Shown here: positions 31,925 to 40,323 of the stretch, piece by piece
Layout: each line of letters begins with the position of its first letter
How positions within the stretch are numbered: position 1 is the stretch's first letter
DNA from: Leisingera sp. ANG-Vp
GTDB taxonomy: Bacteria > Pseudomonadota > Alphaproteobacteria > Rhodobacterales > Rhodobacteraceae
Assembly (NCBI RefSeq): GCF_000813725.1
Contig: NZ_JWLD01000004.1
Location: forward strand, 1-49,802
DNA length: 49,802 nt
Reading direction: 5' to 3'
The notes under the pieces: generated by a model
Seen by the model: only the letters and a program-made list of their open reading frames with translations
Database searches by the model: none
What the model was told of the DNA's origin: nothing
Position numbers and translations under genes: made by a program

Positions 31925-32521
31925 TTATTCTGCTTCCAGTTCCGCCGACGCGATCAGCGGGAAGAATTCACCGCCGGACCACACCCCGAACCAACCGCCG
32001 TGATGCTCGCCAAGCTCCACCAAGCGGTAAAAACTCTTGCGGTCGATCCGGGCCTCCAGCCCTGCGCGCACCATCACGTAAGGAGACGGCTCGCCGCTCT
32101 CTGCATCGCGCTCGACCCGGATCGGGGTCTCCGGGCCCGCTGCGGCGGTGTCCTCGACATTGGTAGTGAAGGTGATCACCTGATCGCGGCCCTCTCCCGC
32201 TGTATCGAAATCCACCGCAACAAAGGGCGCGTCCTCAACCGTGATGCCGACCTTCTCAACCGGTGTGACCAGGAAATACTTGCCGTCCTCCAGCTTCAGG
32301 ATCGAGGCGAACAGTTTGACCAGCTCAAACCGGTTGAACGGCGTGCCGAGGTAGTACCAGCTGCCATCCCGGGCTATGCGGATGTCCAGATCACCGCAGA
32401 ACGGCGGGTTCCACAGGTGGACGGGCGGCAAACCCTTGCCTTTCCTGGCCGCTTTCACCGACGCGGCGAGGCCTTCGGCACCGGGTGTCACAGCTTTTTG
32501 TCCGCTCATTGCTTTTGCCAT
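31925..32521 (-). CDS. DUF1285 family protein
   Basis: A 198-residue protein matching DUF1285: LWNPPFCGDLDIRIARDGSWYYLGTPF, then LVKLFASILKLEDGKYFLVTPVEKVGITVEDAPFVAVDF and a C-terminal YVMVRAGLEARIDRKSFYRLVELG. A small cytosolic protein of unknown role, widespread in proteobacteria. AGGA precedes ATG 32521. It is divergent from moxR with only 52 bp between starts, so the two promoters overlap; a link between this gene and the MoxR operon is common in my recollection of alphaproteobacterial maps but is not proven here. Confidence 0.88.
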   Translation of the reverse strand: MAKAMSGQKAVTPGAEGLAASVKAARKGKGLPPVHLWNPPFCGDLDIRIARDGSWYYLGTPFNRFELVKLFASILKLEDGKYFLVTPVEKVGITVEDAPFVAVDFDTAGEGRDQVITFTTNVEDTAAAGPETPIRVERDAESGEPSPYVMVRAGLEARIDRKSFYRLVELGEHHGGWFGVWSGGEFFPLIASAELEAE

Positions 32522-32573
32522 TTCCTGTCAGCACGATAGAGTAACAGCATATATCCTGGAAACGAGGAATGAC

Positions 32574-33581
32574 ATGCCTGAAACCGACGATCTGCTGGCC
32601 GGCATCGAGGCGCTGGAAGCCAAGCTGAAACAGGCCCGCGAGTCGATCACCAAGCGATTCATCGGCCAGGAGCGGGTGGTGGACCTGACGCTGTCGGTGC
32701 TGCTCTGCGGCGGCCATGGGCTGCTGATCGGCCTGCCCGGGCTGGGCAAGACCCGGCTGGTGGAGACCTTGAGCACGGTAATGGGGCTGGATGGCAGCCG
32801 GATCCAGTTCACCCCGGATCTGATGCCTGCGGATATTCTCGGCTCTGAGGTCTTGGATACCGCCGAGGACGGGCATCGCTCGTTCCGCTTTGTACCCGGG
32901 CCGGTGTTCTGCCAGCTCCTGATGGCGGATGAGATCAACCGGGCGAGCCCGCGCACCCAGTCGGCGCTGTTGCAGGCGATGCAGGAGCGGCAGGTGACGG
33001 TGGCGGGCGAGGACCGCCCCTTGGGCGCGCCCTTCCATGTGCTGGCCACCCAGAACCCGATTGAGCAGGAAGGCACCTATCCCCTGCCCGAGGCGCAGCT
33101 GGACCGGTTCCTGCTGCAGATCGACGTGAATTATCCGGACCGCAAGACCGAGCGCGATATCCTGCTGGCCACTACCGGGGCGGAGGAAGCCGAGGCCTAT
33201 CAGGTGTTTACAGCGGCTGAGCTGATCGCGGCGCAGACCTTGCTGCGGCGGATGCCGGTGGGAGACTCGGTGGTCGAAATGATCCTCGACCTGGTGCGCG
33301 CGTTCCGGCCCGAGGAAGAGGGCGTTTCCGAACGCGTGGCGCAGACTGTGGCCTGGGGGCCGGGTCCGCGGGCGGCACAGGCGCTGATGCTGGCGGTGCG
33401 GGCCCGCGCCTTGCTGCACGGACGGCTGGCGCCAAGCACTGAGGATGTGCTGGACATGGCCAAGCCGGTGCTGAGCCACCGGATGCAGCTGAACTTTGCG
33501 GCCCGGGCGCGTGGCGACAGCCTGACGGCTCTGATCGAAGACACTGCAGCGGATCTGGCCCGGACCGGAGCCGCCGCGTGA
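32574..33581 (+). CDS. MoxR family AAA+ ATPase
   Basis: A 335-residue MoxR ATPase. Walker A is GLPGLGKT (residues 53-60), Walker B is LLMADEINRA (Asp119-Glu120), and sensor 1 is ATQNPIEQEGTYPLPEAQLDRFL. MoxR proteins act as chaperones that load metals or activate complexes together with von Willebrand-type partners. Here the partners are the next three genes. GAGGAA sits 5 bases before ATG 32574. The stop overlaps the GTG start of the DUF58 gene by four bases. Confidence 0.95.
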   Translation: MPETDDLLAGIEALEAKLKQARESITKRFIGQERVVDLTLSVLLCGGHGLLIGLPGLGKTRLVETLSTVMGLDGSRIQFTPDLMPADILGSEVLDTAEDGHRSFRFVPGPVFCQLLMADEINRASPRTQSALLQAMQERQVTVAGEDRPLGAPFHVLATQNPIEQEGTYPLPEAQLDRFLLQIDVNYPDRKTERDILLATTGAEEAEAYQVFTAAELIAAQTLLRRMPVGDSVVEMILDLVRAFRPEEEGVSERVAQTVAWGPGPRAAQALMLAVRARALLHGRLAPSTEDVLDMAKPVLSHRMQLNFAARARGDSLTALIEDTAADLARTGAAA

Positions 33582-34471
33582 CCAGGCCCGCCGCCTCTCA
33601 GGCTGCAACCGGATTGCGGCACCGCGCCGAGGCAGAGGCCAGCGCCTTTCCGCCCTTGCTGGTGCAGGCCCGGCATCTGGCGGGCTCAGTTCTGATGGGC
33701 GAGCATGGCCGCCGCCGGGCCGGTCCCGGCGATGACTTCTGGCAGTACCGCCCGGCGCAGCCCGGCGACAGCCGCCAGATGATCGACCACCGGCGATCCG
33801 CCATGGGCGACGTGCAGTATGTGCGCGAGCGGGAGTGGCATATCTCGCAAACGGTGCATCTGTGGGTCGATACCGGCGCCTCCATGCGGTTTTCCTCCTC
33901 GCCCAAACTGCCGCAGAAGATTGACCAGGCGCGGCTTCTTGGGCTGGCCGCCTCGGTTCTGATGGTGCATGGCGGCGAGCGGGTCGGCCTTACAGGCGGC
34001 AGCCTGCCGCCCCGGCGCGGCAACGTGCAGATCCTGCGGCTGGCTGAAGCACTGTCCGATGACGAGGAGGAGGATTATGCCCCGCCCAACGACCGCGCGC
34101 TGATCCCGCATGCACGGGCGCTGTTCATCTCGGATTTCCTGGGACCGTATGAGCCAATGGAGCAGGCGCTTTCCAAAGCCGCAGCACGCGGGGTGCGCGG
34201 AGTGCTGCTGCAGGTGCTGGACCCGGCGGAGGAGGCCTTTCCGTTTTCCGGCCGCACCCTGTTTGAAAGCGTCAAAGGCGGCGTTACACATGAAACATTG
34301 AAGGCCTCGGCGCTGCAGGAGCGCTATCTGGACCGGCTGGCGGAACGGCGGGATGCGCTGGAGCGGCTGTGCCATGAGGCCGGCTGGCGGTTCGGCCAGC
34401 ATCACACCGGCGACCCGGCGCAGGCTGCGCTGATGTGGCTTTACCACGCTTTGGAAAGAACCGCGCCATGA
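33578..34471 (+). CDS. DUF58 domain protein
   Basis: A 297-residue cytosolic protein starting at GTG 33578. It has the DUF58 hallmark DDFWQYRPAQPGDSRQMIDHRRSA and a VWA-like core beginning HLWVDTGASM (Asp98, Ser102), which is a variant of the DxSxS metal motif. DUF58 proteins are regular partners of MoxR. Unlike many relatives it has no N-terminal membrane helices; the membrane parts are in the next two genes. Its stop overlaps the next ATG (ATGA), so the operon is tightly coupled. Confidence 0.92.
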   Translation: MTRPAASQAATGLRHRAEAEASAFPPLLVQARHLAGSVLMGEHGRRRAGPGDDFWQYRPAQPGDSRQMIDHRRSAMGDVQYVREREWHISQTVHLWVDTGASMRFSSSPKLPQKIDQARLLGLAASVLMVHGGERVGLTGGSLPPRRGNVQILRLAEALSDDEEEDYAPPNDRALIPHARALFISDFLGPYEPMEQALSKAAARGVRGVLLQVLDPAEEAFPFSGRTLFESVKGGVTHETLKASALQERYLDRLAERRDALERLCHEAGWRFGQHHTGDPAQAALMWLYHALERTAP

Positions 34472-37251
34472 CGACGATTGCGGGCATCGGCTTTACCGCG
34501 CCCTGGCTGCTGCTGGGGCTGCTGGCGCTGCCGGTGCTGTGGCTGCTGCTGCGGGCAATTCCGCCGGCGCCGAAACGGCAGCCGTTTCCGGCGGTGACGC
34601 TTCTGCTGGGTCTGAAGGACGACGAGAGCCTATCGGACCGCACACCCTGGTGGCTGCTTCTGCTGAGGATGCTGGCAGTGGCTGCCGCGATTGTTGGCTT
34701 GGCGGGGCCGGTGCTGAACCCCTCGGCTGAGGAAAGCGGCGGCAGCGGGCCCTTGCTGGTTGTGATGGATGCCGGCTGGGGTGCTGCTGCGGGCTGGAAG
34801 CAGACCAGCGCCCAGGCGGCAGCGCAGCTGGAGGAGGCCGGACGCGCCGGGCGGCCGGTGGCCGTGCTGCGGCTGACCGCACCGGAGCCATTGCAGTTCC
34901 GCGCCGCCAGCGACTGGCAGCGGCAGCTCGCGGGGCTGGTGCCCCTGCCCTGGCAGCCGGGGCCGGAGCAATTGCAGGGCGCCCTGGCAGCGATTGACGG
35001 CGCCGAGGGCGGCTTTGACACGCTGTGGTTCAGCGACGGGCTGGAATATGCGGGGCGGGGCGGGCTGATCGAAGCGCTGAGCCGCCGCGGCGATATCGAA
35101 GTGTTCGAACAGCCGGTGCCGGTACTGGGGCTGCTGCCTGCGCAATATACCGGCGGCAATATCGAACTGACGGTGCAGCGCAGCCGCGCCGGGCCTGCAC
35201 AGGAGGTCACGGTGCTGGCGCAAGGCGTCGACCCGGGCGGCACCCCGCGCAGCCTGGCAGCACTGCCGCTGCGCTTTGCTGACGGTGGCCGCACGGCCTC
35301 AGCCGAACTGTCTCTGCCGGCCGAATTGCGGGCGCGGCTGTCGCGGTTTGAGATCCGCGATATGAAATCTGCCGGTGCCGTGGCACTGACTGATGACAGT
35401 CTGCGCCGCCGCGAGGTGGCACTGGTGTCGGCCCAAAGCGAGGATGAGGGCCTCGCCCTGCTGTCGCCGCTGCATTACCTGCGCCAGGCGCTGCTGCCCT
35501 CGGCGGAACTTCTGGAAGGCGCGCTGGCGGATCTGCTGCCTGCCAATCCCGATGTTATCGTGCTGGCCGATGTGGCGCGGCTGGCGCCCGCGCAGGAAGA
35601 GGCGGTGATCGAATGGGTGGAAAGCGGCGGGCTGCTCTTGCGCTTTGCCGGGCCGCGGCTGGCAGCGAGCGATACCGCCCGCGCGGGTGAAGAACCGCTG
35701 ATGCCGGTGCGCCTGCGCATTGGCGGGCGCAGCATCGGCGGCGCAATGAGCTGGGGGGAACCGAAGACTTTGGCGCCTTTTGCCGAGGGCTCTCCGTTCT
35801 ATGGACTGGAAGTGCCCGGCGAGGTCTCGATCAGCTCGCAAGTGGTGGCGCAGCCCGACCCCGAGCTGGCCGCGCGCGTGATTGCTGAGCTGGCCGACGG
35901 CACGCCCCTGGTGACCCGCAAGACGCTGGGCCAGGGCCAGGTGGTATTGTTTCACGTGACCGCAAATGCGGAATGGAGCAGCCTGCCGCTGTCGGGCCTG
36001 TTTGTCTCGATGCTGGAGCGGCTGGCGGTGTCCTCCTCGGCGGCGCAGCCGGATGCGGAGGACCTGGAAGGCACCACCTGGACGCCGGTTGAAGTACTGG
36101 ATGGATTTGGCCGCATCGAGGCTGCAGAGACGCTGCCAGGCGTCAAGGGCCCGGATCTGGTGGCCGCGCCCGCGGGGCCGGAGCTGCGGCCGGGGGTCTA
36201 TGACGGCGGGCGGCGGATGCTGGCCCGCAACGTGCTGCGCCCGGACGACGAGCTGCTGGCGGCGCGCTGGCCTGCTTCGGTTGAAGTCAGCGGCTATGAC
36301 GCACCGCAGGAGCTGCCTTTGGGAGGCGCACTGCTGACGCTGGCGCTGCTGCTGCTGGCGCTGGATGTGCTGGGCACGCTGCTGGTCTCGGGCCTGCTGG
36401 GCGGCGCCCGCACTGCAGCACTGGCCGCAGCGCTGGGGCTTTCAGCACTGGCGCTGCCGCAGGGTGTTCAGGCTCAATCGCCGCCGGCGGCAGAGGATTT
36501 CCGGGCCGCGGAACTGGCCTCGGAACTGGTTCTGGCGCATGTGCTGACCGGTAACACTCAGGTTGACCGCATTGCCGAAGCGGGCCTGCGCGGGCTGTCG
36601 GACACGCTGTTCTTCCGCACTTCGGTGGAGCCGGCCAATCCGGCGGGCGTGGATCTGGAGCGTGACGAGCTGGCATTCTATCCCCTTCTTTACTGGCCGG
36701 TCACCCGCGACCAGCCGCTGCCCTCGTCCGAGGCCTATGGCAAGCTGAACGCTTATCTGCGGGCAGGCGGGATGATCCTGTTTGACACCCGCGATGCCGA
36801 TCTGAGCATCTCGGGCGCCACCAGCCCGGCGGCGCGGCGGCTGCAGCAGATTGCCCTGCCCCTGGATATTCCGCCGCTGGAGGTGGTGCCGGAAGATCAC
36901 GTGCTGACCCGTGCCTTCTATCTGCTGCAGGCCTTTCCCGGGCGGCACAGCCGCGGGCCGGTCTGGGTCGAGGCGGCGCCGCCAGATGCGGAGCAGGCCG
37001 AGGGCATCCCCTTCCGCAATCTCAATGACGGGGTGACACCGGTTGTGATCGGCGGCAACGACTGGGCCGCGGCCTGGGCGGTGGATGAGAACGGCCGCCC
37101 GCTGCTGCCGGTGGGGCGCGGCTATGCCGGCGAGCGGCAGCGCGAACTGGCGTTCCGTTTTGGCGTCAACCTGGTGATGCATGTGCTGACCGGCAATTAC
37201 AAATCGGACCAGGTGCATGTGCCGGCACTGCTGGACCGGCTGGGGCAATAG
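34468..37251 (+). CDS. BatA-like DUF4159 membrane protein
   Basis: A 927-residue membrane protein. It opens with a BatA-type aerotolerance segment: TM1 (about 10-29), the PFPAVTLLLGLKDDES linker, and TM2 (about 61-82). A VWA-like strand LLVVMDAGWG follows at Asp101; the metal motif is degraded. A long periplasmic or cytosolic middle comes next, then further hydrophobic segments around 618-645 and a signal-like AQ stretch near 670. A C-terminal DUF4159 domain (about 684-925) starts LAHVLTGNTQVDRIAEAGLRG. DUF4159 resembles a GATase-like fold without a clear nucleophile. It follows DUF58 in the MoxR operon and precedes the 680-residue partner by nine bases. Confidence 0.9.
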   Translation: MTTIAGIGFTAPWLLLGLLALPVLWLLLRAIPPAPKRQPFPAVTLLLGLKDDESLSDRTPWWLLLLRMLAVAAAIVGLAGPVLNPSAEESGGSGPLLVVMDAGWGAAAGWKQTSAQAAAQLEEAGRAGRPVAVLRLTAPEPLQFRAASDWQRQLAGLVPLPWQPGPEQLQGALAAIDGAEGGFDTLWFSDGLEYAGRGGLIEALSRRGDIEVFEQPVPVLGLLPAQYTGGNIELTVQRSRAGPAQEVTVLAQGVDPGGTPRSLAALPLRFADGGRTASAELSLPAELRARLSRFEIRDMKSAGAVALTDDSLRRREVALVSAQSEDEGLALLSPLHYLRQALLPSAELLEGALADLLPANPDVIVLADVARLAPAQEEAVIEWVESGGLLLRFAGPRLAASDTARAGEEPLMPVRLRIGGRSIGGAMSWGEPKTLAPFAEGSPFYGLEVPGEVSISSQVVAQPDPELAARVIAELADGTPLVTRKTLGQGQVVLFHVTANAEWSSLPLSGLFVSMLERLAVSSSAAQPDAEDLEGTTWTPVEVLDGFGRIEAAETLPGVKGPDLVAAPAGPELRPGVYDGGRRMLARNVLRPDDELLAARWPASVEVSGYDAPQELPLGGALLTLALLLLALDVLGTLLVSGLLGGARTAALAAALGLSALALPQGVQAQSPPAAEDFRAAELASELVLAHVLTGNTQVDRIAEAGLRGLSDTLFFRTSVEPANPAGVDLERDELAFYPLLYWPVTRDQPLPSSEAYGKLNAYLRAGGMILFDTRDADLSISGATSPAARRLQQIALPLDIPPLEVVPEDHVLTRAFYLLQAFPGRHSRGPVWVEAAPPDAEQAEGIPFRNLNDGVTPVVIGGNDWAAAWAVDENGRPLLPVGRGYAGERQRELAFRFGVNLVMHVLTGNYKSDQVHVPALLDRLGQ

Positions 37252-37260
37252 GAGCGTGAG

Positions 37261-39303
37261 ATGACACAGACGATCCTGTTTGACCCGCTGGTGCCCTGGC
37301 CCGTGATCTGGGCCGCGGGCGGCATCACCCTGGCGGCGCTGATCCTGGGCTTGTGGAAGGGGCTCTCGGGCTGGGCTCTGCGGGCGCTGGCAGCTTTGGT
37401 GCTGCTGGCGGCCCTTGCCGGCCCGGTGCATCAGAGCGAGGACCGCGCGCCGCTCAATGACATCGTGATTGTGGCTGAGGATCAGACCGCCAGCCAGCAG
37501 CTCAGCACCCGGCCTGAGCAGATGGCGCGGGCGCGCACCCAGCTGAAGGCTGCCCTGGCAGACCGGCCCGGGACCGACGTGCGCTGGGTCACGGTGGAAG
37601 ACGGGACCGGCGATGAGGGCACCCAGCTGATGGAGGCAATTGCCGGCGCGCTGGCGGATGAGCCGCGGGCGCGGGTGGCGGGCATTATCGCCCTGTCGGA
37701 CGGGCAGGTGCATGACGCAGGCCAGGTGGTGGCCCTGCCCGCGCCGATGCATCTGCTGCTGACCGGCCGCGCGGAGGATTGGGACCGGCGGCTGATCGTC
37801 AAGAACGCCCCCGGCTTTGCCATCATCGGCGAGCCGGTGAAGCTGACCCTGCGGATCGAGGATCAGGGTGCGGTGCCGGAACCGGGCGGCTTTGCCGAAC
37901 TGGAGATTTCCGTGCGGGGCGAGGAGCCGCAGCGGTTCACCCTGCCGGTGGGCGTGGATTTCGAGCTGCCGATGGTGCTGCAGCACGGCGGCCGCAACGT
38001 GATCCAGTTCAGCGTGCCGGAGGAACCCGGAGAGCTGACCGCGCGCAACAACACCGCTCTGGTGCAGATCAATGGGGTGCGCGACCGGCTGCGGGTGCTG
38101 CTGGTCTCGGGCGAGCCGCATGCAGGCGGGCGCACCTGGCGCAACCTTCTGAAATCCGACAGCGCGGTGGATCTGGTGCATTTCACCATCCTGCGGCCGC
38201 CGGAAAAGCAGGACGGGGTGCCGGTGGAGGAGCTGTCGCTGATCGCTTTCCCCACCCGCGAGCTGTTCCTGGAGAAGATCGACGATTTCGACCTGATCAT
38301 CTTTGACCGCTACAAACGGCGCGGCATCCTGCCCGCGGTTTACCTGGACAACGTGGCGAATTACGCGATGGGCGGCGGCGCCGTTCTGGTGGCCGCCGGG
38401 CCGGATTTTGCCAGTGCCGACAGTATCTACCGCTCGCCGCTGTCGCTGATCCTGCCGGCCGAGCCTTCCGCCCGTGTGCTGGAAGAACCCTACCGGCCGG
38501 AAGTGACCGATCTGGGCAAGCAGCATCCGGTGACCTCGGGCCTGGAAGGCACCGGGGACTGGGGCCGCTGGCTGCGCCAGATTGAGCTCAGGACGCCGGA
38601 GGGCCATGTGCTGATGAACGGGGCGGGCGCGCGGCCCCTGCTGGTGCTGAACCGGGTTGGCGAAGGCCGAGTTGCGCTTTTGGCCTCGGACCACGCCTGG
38701 CTGTGGAGCCGCGGCTATGAGGGCGGCGGGCCGCAGCTGGAGCTTTTGCGCCGTCTGGCGCATTGGATGATGAAGGAGCCGGAGCTGGAAGAGGAGGCGC
38801 TCTGGGCCGAGGCATCAGGCCAGCGGATGCGCATCCTGCGCCGCACGCTTGCAGGGCAGGCCGGGCCGGTCACGGTGACCAATCCGGATGGCTCCACCGT
38901 GGAACTGGAGCTGCGCCAGACCGCACCGGGCCAGTGGGAAACCCGGTACGAGGGGCCGGAACAGGGGCTTTACCGGCTGGAGGAAGGCGGCGAGACCGCG
39001 GTGGCCGGGCTGGGGCCTGCGGCGCCGAAGGAGTTTGAGGAAACCATTGCCACCGGCGCTGTTCTGGCACCGGTGCTGGCGCCTTTGCGGGGCGGAGTGC
39101 TGCGGCTGGAGGACGGCCTGCCTGCCTTGCGCAGCGTGCGCGCCGGGCGGCCCGCAGCGGGCCGCGGCTGGATCGGCCTGACGCCGCGGGAGGCCTATGA
39201 AACCCTGTCAGTGAGCCAGGGCCCGCTGCTGCCGGCCTGGCTTGCGCTGGCGCTGGCGGCGTTCTTCCTGGTGGCCGGCTGGCTGCGCGAGGGGCGGCGC
39301 TGA
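37261..39303 (+). CDS. Membrane protein with VWA- and GATase-like domains
   Basis: A 680-residue membrane protein closing the MoxR operon. It has two N-terminal helices (about 14-31 and 37-56) and a VWA-like strand IVIVAEDQTAS (Asp74, a DxTxS version of the metal motif). An Ig-like stretch is followed by a glutamine-amidotransferase-like region (RLRVLLVSGEPHAGGRTWRNLL, YAMGGGAVLVAAGP) lacking an obvious catalytic cysteine. A last helix is at about 656-676. It presumably docks with the BatA/DUF4159 protein. GGAGCGTGAG precedes the ATG. The gene is convergent with the exported hydratase. Confidence 0.85.
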   Translation: MTQTILFDPLVPWPVIWAAGGITLAALILGLWKGLSGWALRALAALVLLAALAGPVHQSEDRAPLNDIVIVAEDQTASQQLSTRPEQMARARTQLKAALADRPGTDVRWVTVEDGTGDEGTQLMEAIAGALADEPRARVAGIIALSDGQVHDAGQVVALPAPMHLLLTGRAEDWDRRLIVKNAPGFAIIGEPVKLTLRIEDQGAVPEPGGFAELEISVRGEEPQRFTLPVGVDFELPMVLQHGGRNVIQFSVPEEPGELTARNNTALVQINGVRDRLRVLLVSGEPHAGGRTWRNLLKSDSAVDLVHFTILRPPEKQDGVPVEELSLIAFPTRELFLEKIDDFDLIIFDRYKRRGILPAVYLDNVANYAMGGGAVLVAAGPDFASADSIYRSPLSLILPAEPSARVLEEPYRPEVTDLGKQHPVTSGLEGTGDWGRWLRQIELRTPEGHVLMNGAGARPLLVLNRVGEGRVALLASDHAWLWSRGYEGGGPQLELLRRLAHWMMKEPELEEEALWAEASGQRMRILRRTLAGQAGPVTVTNPDGSTVELELRQTAPGQWETRYEGPEQGLYRLEEGGETAVAGLGPAAPKEFEETIATGAVLAPVLAPLRGGVLRLEDGLPALRSVRAGRPAAGRGWIGLTPREAYETLSVSQGPLLPAWLALALAAFFLVAGWLREGRR

Positions 39304-39450
39304 GCTTTTGCGCTCTTGCCGCAGCACATTGTTCTATCCGCCAAAGATGCGCTCCCGCCCATCATCGGGTTCCTGCCGGAATCCGTGCCGGAGCGGAATA
39401 CCTCTGCTATCTGGCGGCTGCCGCCCGCCCCTGGGCCGGAAATCGTGGCT

Positions 39451-40299
39451 TTAGTCAGCAAAGGACGCTGAGACGGAAGGATTGCCTGGAAGCCCCTTGT
39501 AGATGACCCGGACCCCGCCACTAGTTTTCTGCGGCGGGAACAAAGGGCCGAAAGAGCCAACGGAAATCAGGTCGCCCGCCTTGAAAAAGACCCCCTTGGA
39601 GCGCAGCCATAGGACCGAGTTCACCGGGTTGCCCAGCACCGCACGGCCCGGTGCCTGCACCAGAACATCTCCTGCGCCGTCGTGCATCGTGACATCCATC
39701 TCTTCCAGCATGCGGGCCATCGCGGCGGGATCCTCTACCGGCACCAGAGGGCCGAGTACGCCAAGCCGGGCGCCCACCCCCATTGCCGTGATGGTCACCG
39801 GGGTAATCGGCTCTCCCTTGGCCAGCGCCAGATCCGGAAGCTCAATGAACGGGCGGATAGCGGCGGTATGGGCCAGCACTTCCTCAGGCGTTCCTGCCGT
39901 ATTGATCCCGGCGTCCTTGACCACCAGAACCAGGTCCGCCTCCACCATCGGCACCGCGCCCCAGGGCACCTTCACCGTGGCGCCGGTGTCCAGCATCATG
40001 TTTTCATAAAGCAGCCCTTGCACGGGTTCACCGGCGCCAAAGCGTTCCTGCGCGGGCCGGCTGGTGAGCCCTGCTTTGTAACCGGTGACCGGCCCCATGT
40101 GCGGTGTCAGCGCGGCTGCGAGCTTGGCCTGCGAGCAAAGCGCATCTGCCATGCTGCCGCCAGGGGACAGAGCCTTGGCCGGTGTCCTGGATGTGTAGCT
40201 GCCTACAAATGCCGCGATTTCTGCGTCCGTTGCACAAGCCGCCCAGGCGGCGGGGGCTGCAAAAGCCACGGCGCAGGCCGCGAACAGGGGTTTCAGCAT
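39451..40299 (-). CDS. Exported hydratase/FAH-family protein
   Basis: A 282-residue protein of the 2-keto-4-pentenoate hydratase/fumarylacetoacetase family, unusual in having a clear signal peptide (MLKPLFAACAVAFAAPAAWA). The fold-typical segments are GPVTGYKAGLTSRPAQERFG, the metal-site region VEADLVLVVKD (Glu-x-Asp rather than Glu-x-Glu), AAIRPFIELPDLAL, VQAPGRAVLGNPVNSVLWL and AGDLISVGSFG. Two cysteines in the mature part (22 and 55) could form a disulfide. It is the third gene after a2m and pbpC on the same strand, 24 bases behind pbpC. Ordinary members are cytosolic catabolic enzymes, so its envelope role is unclear. Confidence 0.82.
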   Translation of the reverse strand: MLKPLFAACAVAFAAPAAWAACATDAEIAAFVGSYTSRTPAKALSPGGSMADALCSQAKLAAALTPHMGPVTGYKAGLTSRPAQERFGAGEPVQGLLYENMMLDTGATVKVPWGAVPMVEADLVLVVKDAGINTAGTPEEVLAHTAAIRPFIELPDLALAKGEPITPVTITAMGVGARLGVLGPLVPVEDPAAMARMLEEMDVTMHDGAGDVLVQAPGRAVLGNPVNSVLWLRSKGVFFKAGDLISVGSFGPLFPPQKTSGGVRVIYKGLPGNPSVSASFAD

Positions 40300-40323
40300 G
40301 AAGAGGCCTCAGCAAACACGGTG

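Noticed and set aside
36442-38763. 773-codon open frame on the minus strand
   Set aside because: Antisense to the DUF4159 and GATase-like genes; composition (His, Gln, Arg) typical of a shadow frame.
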